Assembly: GCF_018138715.1 (NCBI RefSeq)
Contig: NZ_JAGSHX010000001.1
Location: 806,001 to 870,000 of the forward strand
DNA: 64,000 bases
Direction of reading: 5' to 3'
Source of the DNA: Streptomyces asiaticus
Lineage (GTDB): Bacteria; Actinomycetota; Actinomycetes; Streptomycetales; Streptomycetaceae
Part shown: positions 43,923-52,700 of the stretch, one piece after another
Layout of the letters: each line of letters starts with the position of its first letter
Numbering within the stretch: the first letter of the stretch is position 1
The notes under the pieces: generated by a model
Told to the model about the DNA's origin: nothing
Databases searched by the model: none
Seen by the model: only the letters and a program-made list of their open reading frames with translations
Position numbers and translations under genes: made by a program

Positions 43923-44500
43923 TGGGCGACGGATGGGAAACCCGCCGACGCCGCGGTGGCGGCAACGACTGGGTGATCGTCGAACTCGCCGCGCGCGGAC
44001 ATCTCACCCAAGCGGCGCTCGACACCTCGTACTTCATCGGAAACTCCCCGGGGTCGGCACGGCTGTGGGGCATCGACGCCACGGTGGCGGACCCGGACGA
44101 CCCCGGGGCCTGGTTCGACCTGCTGCCGCGCACCCGGCTCCAGCGGGACACCCGGCACCGCTTCCGTATCCACGCCTCCCGCCCCGTCAGCCACGTCAAG
44201 CTCGCCATCTATCCCGACGGTGGCCTGGCGCGGCTCCGGCTGTTCGGCGAGCCCACCCCCGCCGGCCTCGCCACGCTCGTATTGCGCTGGTTCGACCTGC
44301 TGCCCGCCGCCCAGGCGGTTCAGATCCTGATCACCGAGTGCGGCGCGGCACCGGCATGGGCGCGGGACGTCGTCGAAGGGCGCCCGCTGACCGATCCGGA
44401 CGGACTGGCCAAGGCGCTGGAGCGATGCGAGCCGCGCGTGGCCGCCCGCGTACGCGACCTGGTGCGACAGCCCCCTGACCGCGTCGACGGACGACGCCGG
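43922..44500 (+). pseudogene. Allantoicase 3' half with an OHCU-decarboxylase-like tail
   Basis: Seen: from an ATG overlapping the gcl stop, the frame reads MGDGWETRRRRGGGNDWVIV, LDTSYFIGNSPGSARLWG, FDLLPRTRLQRDTRHRF and YPDGGLARLRLFGEPTP, the second repeat of allantoicase. About 50 residues then follow (RWFDLLPAAQAVQILITECG, WARDVVEGRPLTDPDGL) that resemble the N-terminus of OHCU decarboxylase (UraD), after which similarity is lost. The first allantoicase repeat is missing. Known: both enzymes belong to urate-to-glyoxylate degradation. Inferred: a third deletion product; frame open but no complete enzyme. The UraD similarity is less certain than the allantoicase one. Confidence 0.75.
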
Positions 44501-44537
44501 ATGGATCGCCGCCCGGCCCGGAAGGAGAGGGGAACGA

Positions 44538-45328
44538 GTGCGCGTACTGATCGCGGCGGACAAGTTCAAGGGGTCGCCGCTGACCGCGGCTCAGGTGGCC
44601 GAACGGCTCACCGCCGGGCTCCGGCGGGCGGCCCCCCACGCGTCGGTCGTGTCCGTACCGGTCGCCGACGGCGGTGACGGGACGGTGGACGCCGCGGCCA
44701 TGGCCGGGTTCGGCCGGCGCGAGATACGCATGACCGGACCCGTGGGCAAGCCGGTGACCGCCGCCTACGCCCTGCGGAACGCCTCCGCGGTCGTCGAAGT
44801 GGCCGAGGCGTCCGGGCTGCGACACCTCCCGGCGGGCGGCTTCGCGCCGCTCACCGCCACGTCGTACGGCACCGGCGAAGTGCTGCGCGCCGCGCTGGAC
44901 GCCGGTGCCCGTTCGATCGCCCTGGGCGCGTCGGCGGCAGTGCGACGACGGCCGGCGGCACGAGGATGCTGGCGGCGCTCGGCGCGCGGTTCCTGGACGC
45001 CTCCGGCGCCTCGGTCGGCCCCGGCGGGGCCGCGCTGGCCCGGCTCGCGAAGGCCGACCTGTCCGATCTTGACCCCCGGCTCGCGGAGGTGGACCTCGTA
45101 CTGGCGAGCGACGTCGACAACCCGCTGCTCCGACCGAAGGGCGCGGCCGCGGTCTACGGGCCCCAAAAGGGCGCACCTCCAAAGGAGGTGGACATCCTCG
45201 AGGACGCCCTGCGCCACTACGCGCGAACGTGCGGAGCGCTCGGCACGGCCGGGGAACCCGGGGCCGGCGCGGCCGACGGCCCCGGCTTCGGCGCCCGCAC
45301 CGCACTGCGGGCACGGTTTCGCCCCGGA
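44538..45328 (+). pseudogene. Glycerate kinase, frameshifted and 3'-truncated
   Basis: Seen: GTG start and an intact N-terminus (VLIAADKFKGSPLTAAQVAE, PVADGGDGTVDA, ATSYGTGEVLRAALDAGAR), then a frameshift near 44930 at the expected LGxGGSATT loop into a frame reading GGSATTAGGTRMLAALGARF, LASDVDNPLLRPKGAA and YGPQKGAP. Coding similarity ends near GAGAADGPGFGARTALRARF at about 45325, about 120 residues short. Known: the family (GlxK/GarK) is about 370-380 residues and makes phosphoglycerate from glycerate, the last step of the glyoxylate route whose other genes are broken upstream. The truncated end abuts an IS200/IS605 relic. Not functional. Confidence 0.87.
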
Positions 45329-45537
45329 AAGGTGAAGTGGTCCCGTCCCGCACGTTGCCGTCGACGCCGTCCGCGGTGACGGTGGTCAAGGACTCGGCGG
45401 GCCGGTACGTCGCGTCCTTCGTCGTGGAGACCGGCCCGGAAGACCGCGCAGCGAAGCAGGAACCCACTCGACACCGCAGCGTTCAACGACGCGGTAGGCG
45501 GGAATCTCCCCCTTCAGGGGGGAGAGGATGTCAACCC
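45329..45537 (+). mobile_element. IS200/IS605-family (TnpB-type) right-end relic
   Basis: Seen: KVKWSRP then, in another frame, LPSTPSAVTVVKDSAGRYVASFVVET, the strand region just before the RuvC core of TnpB; then a jump to the element's 3' end, where one frame reads NPLDTAAFNDAVGGNLPLQGGEDV, and the hairpin CTCCCCC-TTCA-GGGGGGAG followed by AGGATGTCAA. Known: this C-terminus and subterminal hairpin are typical of Streptomyces IS605/IS1341-type elements. Inferred: an internally deleted copy; its left boundary is the truncation point of the glycerate kinase gene. Confidence 0.78.
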
Positions 45538-47366
45538 AGGTCGAAGGTGTTGGGCAGCCCCAGCCGATAGCGCACCTCGTCGACCCGCTTCAGGGGCTCC
45601 ATCTCCGGCGGCCGGAACAACTCCCAGATGTGACACCGTTCGGCGCCCGAATTGTCCGCGTCCAGGAGTGCGTTGACGGCGCGTCGTGCGGACTCGTTGG
45701 CGCCCTCCATGGTCGCCAGATCCACATCCGTACGGACGTAGTCGCCCGCGAGGAAGAAGTTCGGCACCGCCGTCCTCGCCGACGGGCGGTGGTGGAGGGT
45801 GCCGGTGGGGTGGATGAGGAGCTGTTCGCGGTTCTGCGGATCGGGGCCGCCGAGGCCCGTCACCGCCGGGTCCATGAACCAGCCGAGCCGGTCCTCGTCC
45901 CTGAGCGTCGTCTTGCCGGAGTCGTTCAGCCCGTCCTTCAGCTGGGCCCACAGTTCGGCGACGATCTCGTCCTTGGTGCACTCGCGGGCCGTCTTGCCGT
46001 ACAGGATGCCGGGCTTGTCCCACTCGGAGATGATCGTGGACAGGCACTCGTGGGCCCGCCCGTCTCCGTAGTCGCGCGAAAAGTCCCGTACGTCCCAGAA
46101 CTGCGTCTGGCCGATTCCGGTGACCGCCCATGGGGAGTCGAGGCAGTTGATGTGGCCGTGCACGACGGGGGTGGGCGTGCGCAGGTAGAACATCACACCG
46201 GTCATCCAGTCCGTCTTCAGCGCGTCGCACCGCCCGAGCTGCGGGTCGGCGGCGCGCAGGGCCGGGCCCCAGGTCACGCGCGCGTGCTCGACCGGGAGGG
46301 CGGAGACGTAGTGGTCGGCGGTGATGGTGCGCTGCCGGCCGCCGTCGCGCGCCGCCACCCGTACGCCGGTCACCCGGCCGCCGCCGTACACCACCTCCCG
46401 GACCTCGGTGCCGAGCACGAACTCGACGCCCAGGGAGCGCAGATGACTCTCCCAGGGGTCGATCCACGCCTCGCTGGTCGGGGCGTTCAGCACCCGGTCG
46501 ATGTCCGCGTCGCCGTCCATGCCCCGGCCGAGCAGGCCCCACAGGATGAGGGCCTCGATGATGACGCGGCCGACGGTGCGGGTGGAGGCCGTTTCGGCGC
46601 GGGTGGCGACGAGGTTACGGGTCTGGCCGATGCCGAGGAGCACCTGGTACTCGCGGCTCATCTCGCCGGCCCGGATGAAGTCCCACCATGGGACCTTCTC
46701 CCACTGGCCCTCGCGGCGGGCGTCGCAACTGGTGAGGTGGACCAGGAGGCGGTCGGCGAAGTAGGCGGCCTCGTCGGCGGGCAGGTGGGTGGCGAGATCC
46801 AGCACCGACAGGATCTGGTCGCGGATCCAGGACGGGGTGAGGTCGCCGGGAGCGGGTGGGGTGGTGACCCGGCGGAGCGGGAAGTGCAGGTCCGGGCGGC
46901 CCGAGCCGCGCGCGAACAACTCCTCCGTACCGCCGCGGAGGTTGCCGTGGACGCCGTTCGCGTTGCCGGGGAAGGGGATGCGGCGCATGGTGTCCGGCAG
47001 ATTCCGGTAGAAGCCGGGGAAGAAACGGAAGCCGTGCTCGCCGGGAAGCGGCTTGCGGCCGCCCGTCCCGGTCCCGGGGACGTCCATGGAGCGGGCCTTG
47101 CCGCCGAGGGCGTCGTAGTACTCGTAGACCGTGACCTCGTAGCCGCGTTCGGCGAGTTCGTGGGCGGCGCTGAGGCCGGAGACTCCGCCGCCGAGGACGG
47201 CGACGCGCTTGCCGGAGGAGGCCGCGGCCGCGCTGCCGGCAGTCCCCAAGGCGCCGACCGTTCCCCCGCCGACGACTCCGGCGACGGCTGCCCCGGTCGC
47301 CGTCAGGAAGCGTCTGCGGCCGTGTCCGTTGTACCCCTGGGACTGCTGCGCGTTGTCCTTCGTCAT
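45531..47366 (-). CDS. FAD-dependent amine-oxidase-like enzyme, Tat-exported
   Basis: A 611-residue flavoprotein of the phytoene-desaturase/squalene-desaturase-like branch. Seen: a twin-arginine signal peptide with GRRRFLTATGAAVAG; the dinucleotide-binding motif RVAVLGGGVSGLSAAHELAERG with VTVYEYYDALGGKARS; the isomerase-like GEHGFRFFPGFYRNL; and the C-terminal FAD motif NFFLAGDYVRTDVDLATMEGANESARRAV. Full length. Known: relatives act on isoprenoids or amines; the family annotation hydroxysqualene dehydroxylase is sometimes used. Inferred: an oxidase acting outside the membrane; no isoprenoid genes are nearby. It ends just inside the IS relic (6-7 bp overlap) and stands alone. Confidence 0.88.
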   Translation of the reverse strand: MTKDNAQQSQGYNGHGRRRFLTATGAAVAGVVGGGTVGALGTAGSAAAASSGKRVAVLGGGVSGLSAAHELAERGYEVTVYEYYDALGGKARSMDVPGTGTGGRKPLPGEHGFRFFPGFYRNLPDTMRRIPFPGNANGVHGNLRGGTEELFARGSGRPDLHFPLRRVTTPPAPGDLTPSWIRDQILSVLDLATHLPADEAAYFADRLLVHLTSCDARREGQWEKVPWWDFIRAGEMSREYQVLLGIGQTRNLVATRAETASTRTVGRVIIEALILWGLLGRGMDGDADIDRVLNAPTSEAWIDPWESHLRSLGVEFVLGTEVREVVYGGGRVTGVRVAARDGGRQRTITADHYVSALPVEHARVTWGPALRAADPQLGRCDALKTDWMTGVMFYLRTPTPVVHGHINCLDSPWAVTGIGQTQFWDVRDFSRDYGDGRAHECLSTIISEWDKPGILYGKTARECTKDEIVAELWAQLKDGLNDSGKTTLRDEDRLGWFMDPAVTGLGGPDPQNREQLLIHPTGTLHHRPSARTAVPNFFLAGDYVRTDVDLATMEGANESARRAVNALLDADNSGAERCHIWELFRPPEMEPLKRVDEVRYRLGLPNTFDLG

Positions 47367-47523
47367 GAAAACTGAAGGGTATGGAGGGGCTCCGGAAGCC
47401 GGAAGCCCTATGTCCCGTCACCCACAGCATCCTCACAAACGCAGCCGGTTGTGCCATCCCTCCCACTGGCCCCAGGCGGCCGGGCCGACGCAGGCGAGGT
47501 GGTCCGGGCGGCTCCCAGACCGG

Positions 47524-48018
47524 TCATGGCCGCGGCTCGCGGCGAGGCCGCGTCCAGGACGGAACGAGAATGAGTCCCTCAGGGCAGTCGAGGTCGATGT
47601 CGACGGTCGACTCGACGGTGATGGTGTCGCCTTCGCACGCCGCGGAGTGGTGCAGGCGCGGCAGGACCGCGCGCAGCCCCTCCCGGTTGACCTGGATGGC
47701 CCGGTCCAGCATCTCGGCACGTAGCGCCTGCCGCATGCACGGCCACTCCGGTTCCACAGCTGCCTTCCAGAGGCGGCGCACCGCATCGGTGGCCTCGGAC
47801 CTGGCTCGGTCGGGGTCATCGAGCAGTCGGCGGCCCATTTCTGCCCCACGCCCCGTCGTGGCGTCGACCAGCTCGGCGTGCACCTGGTCCGTCGGCGTGG
47901 CGAGCCCGAAAGACGGTGGCGGCGACGTCGAAGCCACTGGTGGAACATCGGGTGATGCCGCGGCTCGGTCAAGAGCCGGGCAGACCATCAGCGTGCTCCC
48001 GCTCATCGCGTAGACCAC
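47524..48018 (-). pseudogene. ArsR-like regulator relic (DUF5937 part)
   Basis: Seen: residues resembling the middle of actinomycete ArsR-type regulators with a DUF5937 domain: TPTDQVHAELV, MGRRLLDDPDRARSEATDAV, RRLWKAAVEPEWPCMRQAL, EMLDRAIQVNREGLRAVL and LDCPEGLILVPSW. The expected start of the domain is degenerate, and the C-terminal winged helix that should follow the ILVPS segment is missing; the frame ends in RPRREPRP and a stop. Inferred: truncated at both ends. Family assignment is by pattern recognition only. Confidence 0.55.
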
Positions 48019-48046
48019 GTGGTCCGGGCCCGCCGCCGCACGGCAG

Positions 48047-48098
48047 GAAGGGGCCCGGCGTACTCGGAGCCGTCGGCTCCGGCTGCTCGGGCCCCTTC
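48047..48098. terminator. Nested hairpin downstream of the lectin-like gene
   Basis: Seen: an 11-bp outer stem GAAGGGGCCCG / CGGGCCCCTTC enclosing a second perfect stem CGGAGCC-GTC-GGCTCCG (48065-48081). It lies 65 bp past the stop of the minus-strand lectin-like gene. Inferred: strong terminator or barrier element. Confidence 0.7.
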
Positions 48099-48162
48099 GG
48101 CCGATGACCCGCCCACGAAGAGGACCCTCTCGAGAACGGCGGCCCCGCCAGAAGGCGGCTGG

Positions 48163-48420
48163 TCAGTCGCTCAGGGTTCCCCGGTAGCCGACGGGCCCTT
48201 CGTCCGGGAACTGGGCGGTGCCCTCGAAGCGGCTGCCGTCGTCGAAGAAGGTGACGCTGCCCGACCCGGCGTTGGAGCCGCTCCATGTGACGGTGGTCCC
48301 TGTCGCGGGGCCACCGTCCTGCGGGACGACATCTCCGCGGTTACTGATGCTGATACTGAGGGGTTCGTCCTGCTGCCAGCCCCCTCCGCCGGTGAAGATC
48401 TCCGTGTTGAACGTGGCCAT
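48163..48420 (-). CDS. Small beta-rich protein, OAA-family lectin-like
   Basis: An 85-residue protein. Seen: ATG 48420 with GGGAGAAGGG six bases upstream; no signal peptide, no cysteines; Gly, Thr and Ser rich with alternating polar strands. The end, FEGTAQFPDEGPVGYRGTL, closely follows the repeat ending of the Oscillatoria agglutinin and Myxococcus hemagglutinin family (GTMTYxGEGPIGFRGTL), and GGGGWQQDEPLSISISNRGDVV fits the repeat start. Known: those lectins bind high-mannose glycans with 66-residue repeats. Inferred: a single-repeat relative. Carbohydrate binding is not proven, and strand register in the middle does not match perfectly. Confidence 0.5.
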   Translation of the reverse strand: MATFNTEIFTGGGGWQQDEPLSISISNRGDVVPQDGGPATGTTVTWSGSNAGSGSVTFFDDGSRFEGTAQFPDEGPVGYRGTLSD

Positions 48421-48663
48421 ACCCTTCTCCCTTCCGATCACCGACCGCCCCGCGGGCGCGGTCCGATGAGTGCGAACCTCACTCCTGGATAGGGGCCCGG
48501 ACTCGTGGCACACCTGTCACCCGGTCGACCGACGGCCGAGGACACCTGCGCTCACCGTGCCGGAGCAGGCCCCGGCGATCGGCCCCGGGCACCGCAGGGC
48601 CAGCGGCACCCGAACCGACCGGCCGCGACCCTCTCACGCGGTTGAGCCTGGCCCGTTCGCACC

Positions 48664-48690
48664 CGCCACCGCCACCGCCACCGCCACCGC
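48664..48690 (+). repeat. CCGCCA hexamer repeat
   Basis: Seen: about four and a half consecutive copies of CCGCCA in the gap before the nucleotidyltransferase fragment. Simple-sequence repeat; no spacer structure. Confidence 0.8.
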
Positions 48691-48714
48691 TCACCGCGGA
48701 CTACGGTGTGCGTC

Positions 48715-48990
48715 ATGGCGAGGGAGACCGACCGTGCCGCCTTGGCCGCCGAGGTGTGCTCCGCGCTGAGGCGGTGTTGCCCGGGCTCGAGCGCGGAGCT
48801 GGCCGGCTCGCTGGCATCAGGGGCGGCGGACGGCTTCAGCGACATCGAGATCGCGTGGGTGGTGCCGGACGCGCGGTTCCCGGAATGCCTGGCTCGTGGG
48901 GTGGAGGCGCTGGGCGAGGTCCAGCCGGTCGACAGCGTTCGCGGCGGCGCGGACTTCCACCGCTCCGACCGCCGCCGCCTGCTGTTCGAT
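48715..48990 (+). pseudogene. Nucleotidyltransferase N-terminal fragment
   Basis: Seen: about 90 codons reading RAALAAEVCSALRRCCPGSSA, then LAGSLASGAADGFSDIEIAWVVPD, the GS-x10-DxE catalytic loop of polymerase-beta-type nucleotidyltransferases (aminoglycoside adenylyltransferase-like), then VDSVRGGADFHRSDRRRLLF. Similarity stops at about 48985, where the 3' end of the convergent GntR gene begins. Known: complete enzymes are about 250 residues. Inferred: a truncated gene whose 3' part was replaced by the GntR block. The remaining fragment lacks the helical C-terminal domain. Confidence 0.68.
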
Positions 48991-49697
48991 CATGCTCGGC
49001 GATCGCGAGCGGGGGAGGCGCTGTCGGGCCGGGCCCAGTCGGAGCGGATGTGCAGCAGGTGCTGGCGGATCAGATCTTCCAGGCCGTTCATGTCATTGCG
49101 GGCGATCGCCTCGAGCATGTGGTGGTGCTCATGGGCGGAGCTGTCGAGAACCCCCCGTTCCGCAAGTGCCTCGAGGCCGTACAGCCGGGTCTGGTCCCGC
49201 ATCGCGGCGACAGTGGTCACCAGGCGCCGGTTGCCACAGAGTTGGAGCAGGCCGAGGTGGAAGCGCCGGTCCGCTTCGAGGAAGCCGACGACATCGCCTT
49301 CCCGAGCCGTTTTCTCGATCTCGTCTGCGATGACCGCCAGGCGCGTGAGGTCCTCAGGCTGGGCATTCGCGGCCGCTTGCAGCGTGCCGGGGACCTCCAA
49401 GAGCAACCGCATGGTGTAGACCTCGTCGAGGTCGTGCTCGCTCATGGGGATCACTCGGTAGCCGCGGTTGCGGACCGGCTCCATGAGGCCCTCGTTCACC
49501 AGTGTCAGCATGGCTTCCCGGACCGGGCTGCTGGAGACGCCCAGCCTGGTCGCCAGGGCCGCGGCCGAATAGATGTCTCCCGGTCGGATCTCCCCGGACA
49601 CCAGGGCCTGCCGGACCAGGGCGAGGACCTGTTCGCGCAGGTTCGTGCGCTGAAGCGGACCGGCCAGCGCGTCGGGTGCCATCGGTTCTCGGCTCAT
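48990..49697 (-). CDS. GntR-family regulator (FCD/FadR subfamily)
   Basis: A 235-residue regulator. Seen: start MSREPM at 49697 with GAAGAG close upstream; winged helix-turn-helix LREQVLALVRQALVSGEIRPGD, AALATRLGVSSSPVREAMLTL and NRGYRVIPM; then an all-helical FCD ligand domain with the metal-ligand pattern EADRRFHLGLL and HEHHHMLEAIARND. Known: FCD regulators sense carboxylates, sugar acids or amino acids and usually repress adjacent catabolic genes. It is divergent from the molybdoenzyme operon, with overlapping palindromes in the 93-bp gap. Inferred: local repressor of that operon. Confidence 0.94.
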   Translation of the reverse strand: MSREPMAPDALAGPLQRTNLREQVLALVRQALVSGEIRPGDIYSAAALATRLGVSSSPVREAMLTLVNEGLMEPVRNRGYRVIPMSEHDLDEVYTMRLLLEVPGTLQAAANAQPEDLTRLAVIADEIEKTAREGDVVGFLEADRRFHLGLLQLCGNRRLVTTVAAMRDQTRLYGLEALAERGVLDSSAHEHHHMLEAIARNDMNGLEDLIRQHLLHIRSDWARPDSASPARDRRA

Positions 49698-49746
49698 CTC
49701 TTCATCTCTTCTTGACGCGGCTCCCACCTGGATGCATCTTAGCGTC

Positions 49747-49778
49747 TTACCGGCGACCGGTGGCCGGTAACCGGTTAC
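49747..49778. promoter_or_regulatory. Overlapping palindromes, GntR operator
   Basis: Seen: TTACCGGC-N8-GCCGGTAA (49747-49770), and overlapping it the perfect palindrome GTAACCGGTTAC (49767-49778), ending 12 bp before the molybdoenzyme start codon. Inferred: operator of the divergent GntR regulator. Confidence 0.75.
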
Positions 49779-49790
49779 TCAGGAGTAATA

Positions 49791-52700
49791 ATGACTGAGA
49801 AGCAGGGGTACTGCACTCTGTGCCGCTCTCGATGTGGTGCCGTCTACACCATCGAGGCAGGCGCTCTGCGGGGAGTGCGGCCTGACCCCGAGCATCCGAC
49901 GGGCGCGGCGATGTGCCCGAAGGGACGGGCGGCACCAGAAATCGTGGACAGCCCCGACCGCCTGACCCAGCCGCTTCGGCGGACCACTCCCAAGTCCGAT
50001 CCGGACCCCAAGTGGGAGCCCATCGGCTGGGAGGAAGCGCTGAGCGAGACCGCCGAGAAACTGGGACGGATCAAGGCTCAGGACGGCGCGGAAGCTGTGG
50101 CCTTCGCCGTGACTTCGCCCAGTGCCACCGCACTGTCGGACTCCATCGACTGGATCGAGTGTTTCATCCGCCTCTTCGGCAGCCCCAACACCTGCTACTC
50201 CACTGAGGTCTGCAACTGGCACAAGGACTGGGCCCACGCCTTCACGTTCGGGAGTTCACTGCCGACCGCGGACTTCGCCGCAACGGACCTCGCCGTGCTC
50301 TGGGGTCACAACCCCGCCAAGACATGGCTGGCGCAGTCGGCGGCCCTCGCGCAAGCCCGAGCCGAGGGAGCCCGCCTGGCGGTCATCGACCCCCGCCGCT
50401 CGACCAGTGCGCTGGAAGCGGACCACTGGCTGCGTGTCCGCCCTGGTACGGACGCGGCCCTCGCCCTGGGCGTCGCCCGGCTCGTGCTGGAACGTCACGG
50501 CTACGACGACGAATTCGTTCGGGCCTGGACAAACGCTCCCCTGCTCGTTCGCCGTGACACAGGACGTTTTCTGCGTGCCCAGGAGGTTGATCCGGGCCTC
50601 GGCGGTTACGTCGTCTGGGACACCGTGGACGACACCTGGCGGCCGTACGACACGCTCCGCGCCGCGCGCAACCCCGACCGCTTCGCCCTGCACGGCACCC
50701 ATCGAGTGCGCCTACGTACCGGCACGGTCGACTGCGAGCCCGCCTTCGAGCGGTACCGGGACGCCTGCCGGCCATGGACCGTGGAGAAGACCGCCCGCAC
50801 CACCGGCATCGCCCCAGCGGAGCTGACCGCCTTCGCCGACGCACTCATCCGGGCACGGTCTGTCTCCTACCACGCGTGGACCGGCGTCGGGCAACACGCC
50901 AATGCCACCCAGACGGAGCGGGCCATCGCCACGCTGTACGCGCTGACCGGCAGCTACGACGCCCCCGGAGGCAACGTCATATGGCCGCGGCACGCCCTGA
51001 ATCCGGTCACCGACCTGACCCGGCTCCCGCACGGCCAGCGGGCCAAGGCCCTCGGCATGGCGGAACACCCACTTGGCCCTCCTGCCCAGGGCTGGATCAG
51101 CGGCCGGGATCTGTGCCGCGCGATCCTGTCCCAGGATCCCTATCCGGTACGGGCCCTGGTCGGATTCGGCAGCAACCTGGTGCTCTCACAGCCGGATCCA
51201 CGACGCACGGCCGCCGCTCTCCGCAACCTCGACTTCTACGTACACCTCGACCTCTTCCCCAACCCCACCTCCCAGTTCGCCGACATCGTGCTTCCGGTCA
51301 ACAGCCCCTGGGAACACGAGGCGATCAAGGCGGGATTCGAGATCAGCCGACGGGCTCAGGAACACGTCCAGCTCCGGCCGCGCATGGTGGAGCCGGTGGG
51401 GCAGTCCCGCTCCGACACCGAAGTCGTCTTCGACCTCGCCCAGCGTCTGGGCATGGGCGCCGACTTCTTCGACGGCGACGTCACGGACGGCTGGAATCAT
51501 CAGCTGAGGCCCCTGGGGCTGACCGTCGATGAGCTCCGCCGCCATCCCGGGGGCCTCCGGGTCCCCCTCGAAACGGTCTATCGCAAGTACGCCCAGAGCG
51601 CGGAAGACGGCCAGGTCACCGGGTTCGCCACCCCGACCCGACGGGTCGAGTTGTACTCGGAACGGCTCGCGCTGCACGGCTACTCCGCCGTCCCCGTCCA
51701 TTCCGCGCCCGGTACCGGACCCGACTCCCGCTACCCGTTGTCGCTGACATGCGCGAAGAACGGCCACTTCTGCCACAGCCAGCACCACGGGTTGTCCTCT
51801 CTCCGCAAGCGCAGCCCGGAGCCCACTGTCGACATCAGCCGGGCACTGGCACAGCGGCGCAACATCGGCGATGGCCAGTGGGTGGCGCTGTCCACGCGCA
51901 ATGGCTCGATCCGCATGCGCGCACGTATCGACCACGATCTGCACGATGACGTCGTGTGCGCCGAATACGGCTGGTGGCAGCAGGCTCCGGACCTGGCACT
52001 ACCGAGCTTCGATCCCTATGCCGAGACCGGCAGCAACTACAACCTCCTCATCGGCGACGACGTACGCGACCCGATCAGTGGGTCGGTGCCGATGAGGTCC
52101 GGCAGTTGCGACATCCAGCCCATCGCGACCTCTCATTGGGAGGGAACCAAGGAGTTCGTCATCGCCTCCGCCGTACCGGAAGGAGCCGACGTCCTGGCCC
52201 TGAGCCTGGAACCTGCCGACGGTTCGCAGCTGCCCGACTTCAGGCCGGGCCAGCACATCACCCTCGGCTTCCCCACCACCGACCCCGCGGGCGCGGAACG
52301 ATCAGCGGCACGTTGCTACTCCCTGACCGGCCCCGCGCAGGACAAGGGCCGCATGTCGTACAGCATCGCCGTACGCCGCGTGCCCGGCGGACAGGTCTCC
52401 GGCCGGATACACGCCACCGCGCGTGAGGGGAAGCGCGTACAACTGACGGCGCCGGCGGGACTCTTCGCCATCCCGCCCGACATCAGCCGGCCAGTCGTGC
52501 TCCTCGCCTCCGGAATCGGGATCACGCCGTTCATCGGCTACCTCGAGACACTGGCCCGCAGCGGCGGCAGCGTCCCCGAGGTCGTACTGCACCACGGCAG
52601 CCGGAATTCCACCTCACACGCCTTCCGGAACCGCACGAGCGAACTACGGGACCTCATCCGACAGCTACGCGTCCACACCCACTACAGCCGACCGGAACCC

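Noticed and set aside
48664..48690. Short CCGCCA repeat as a CRISPR-like array
   Set aside because: No spacers, only a six-base unit, and no cas genes anywhere in the window.
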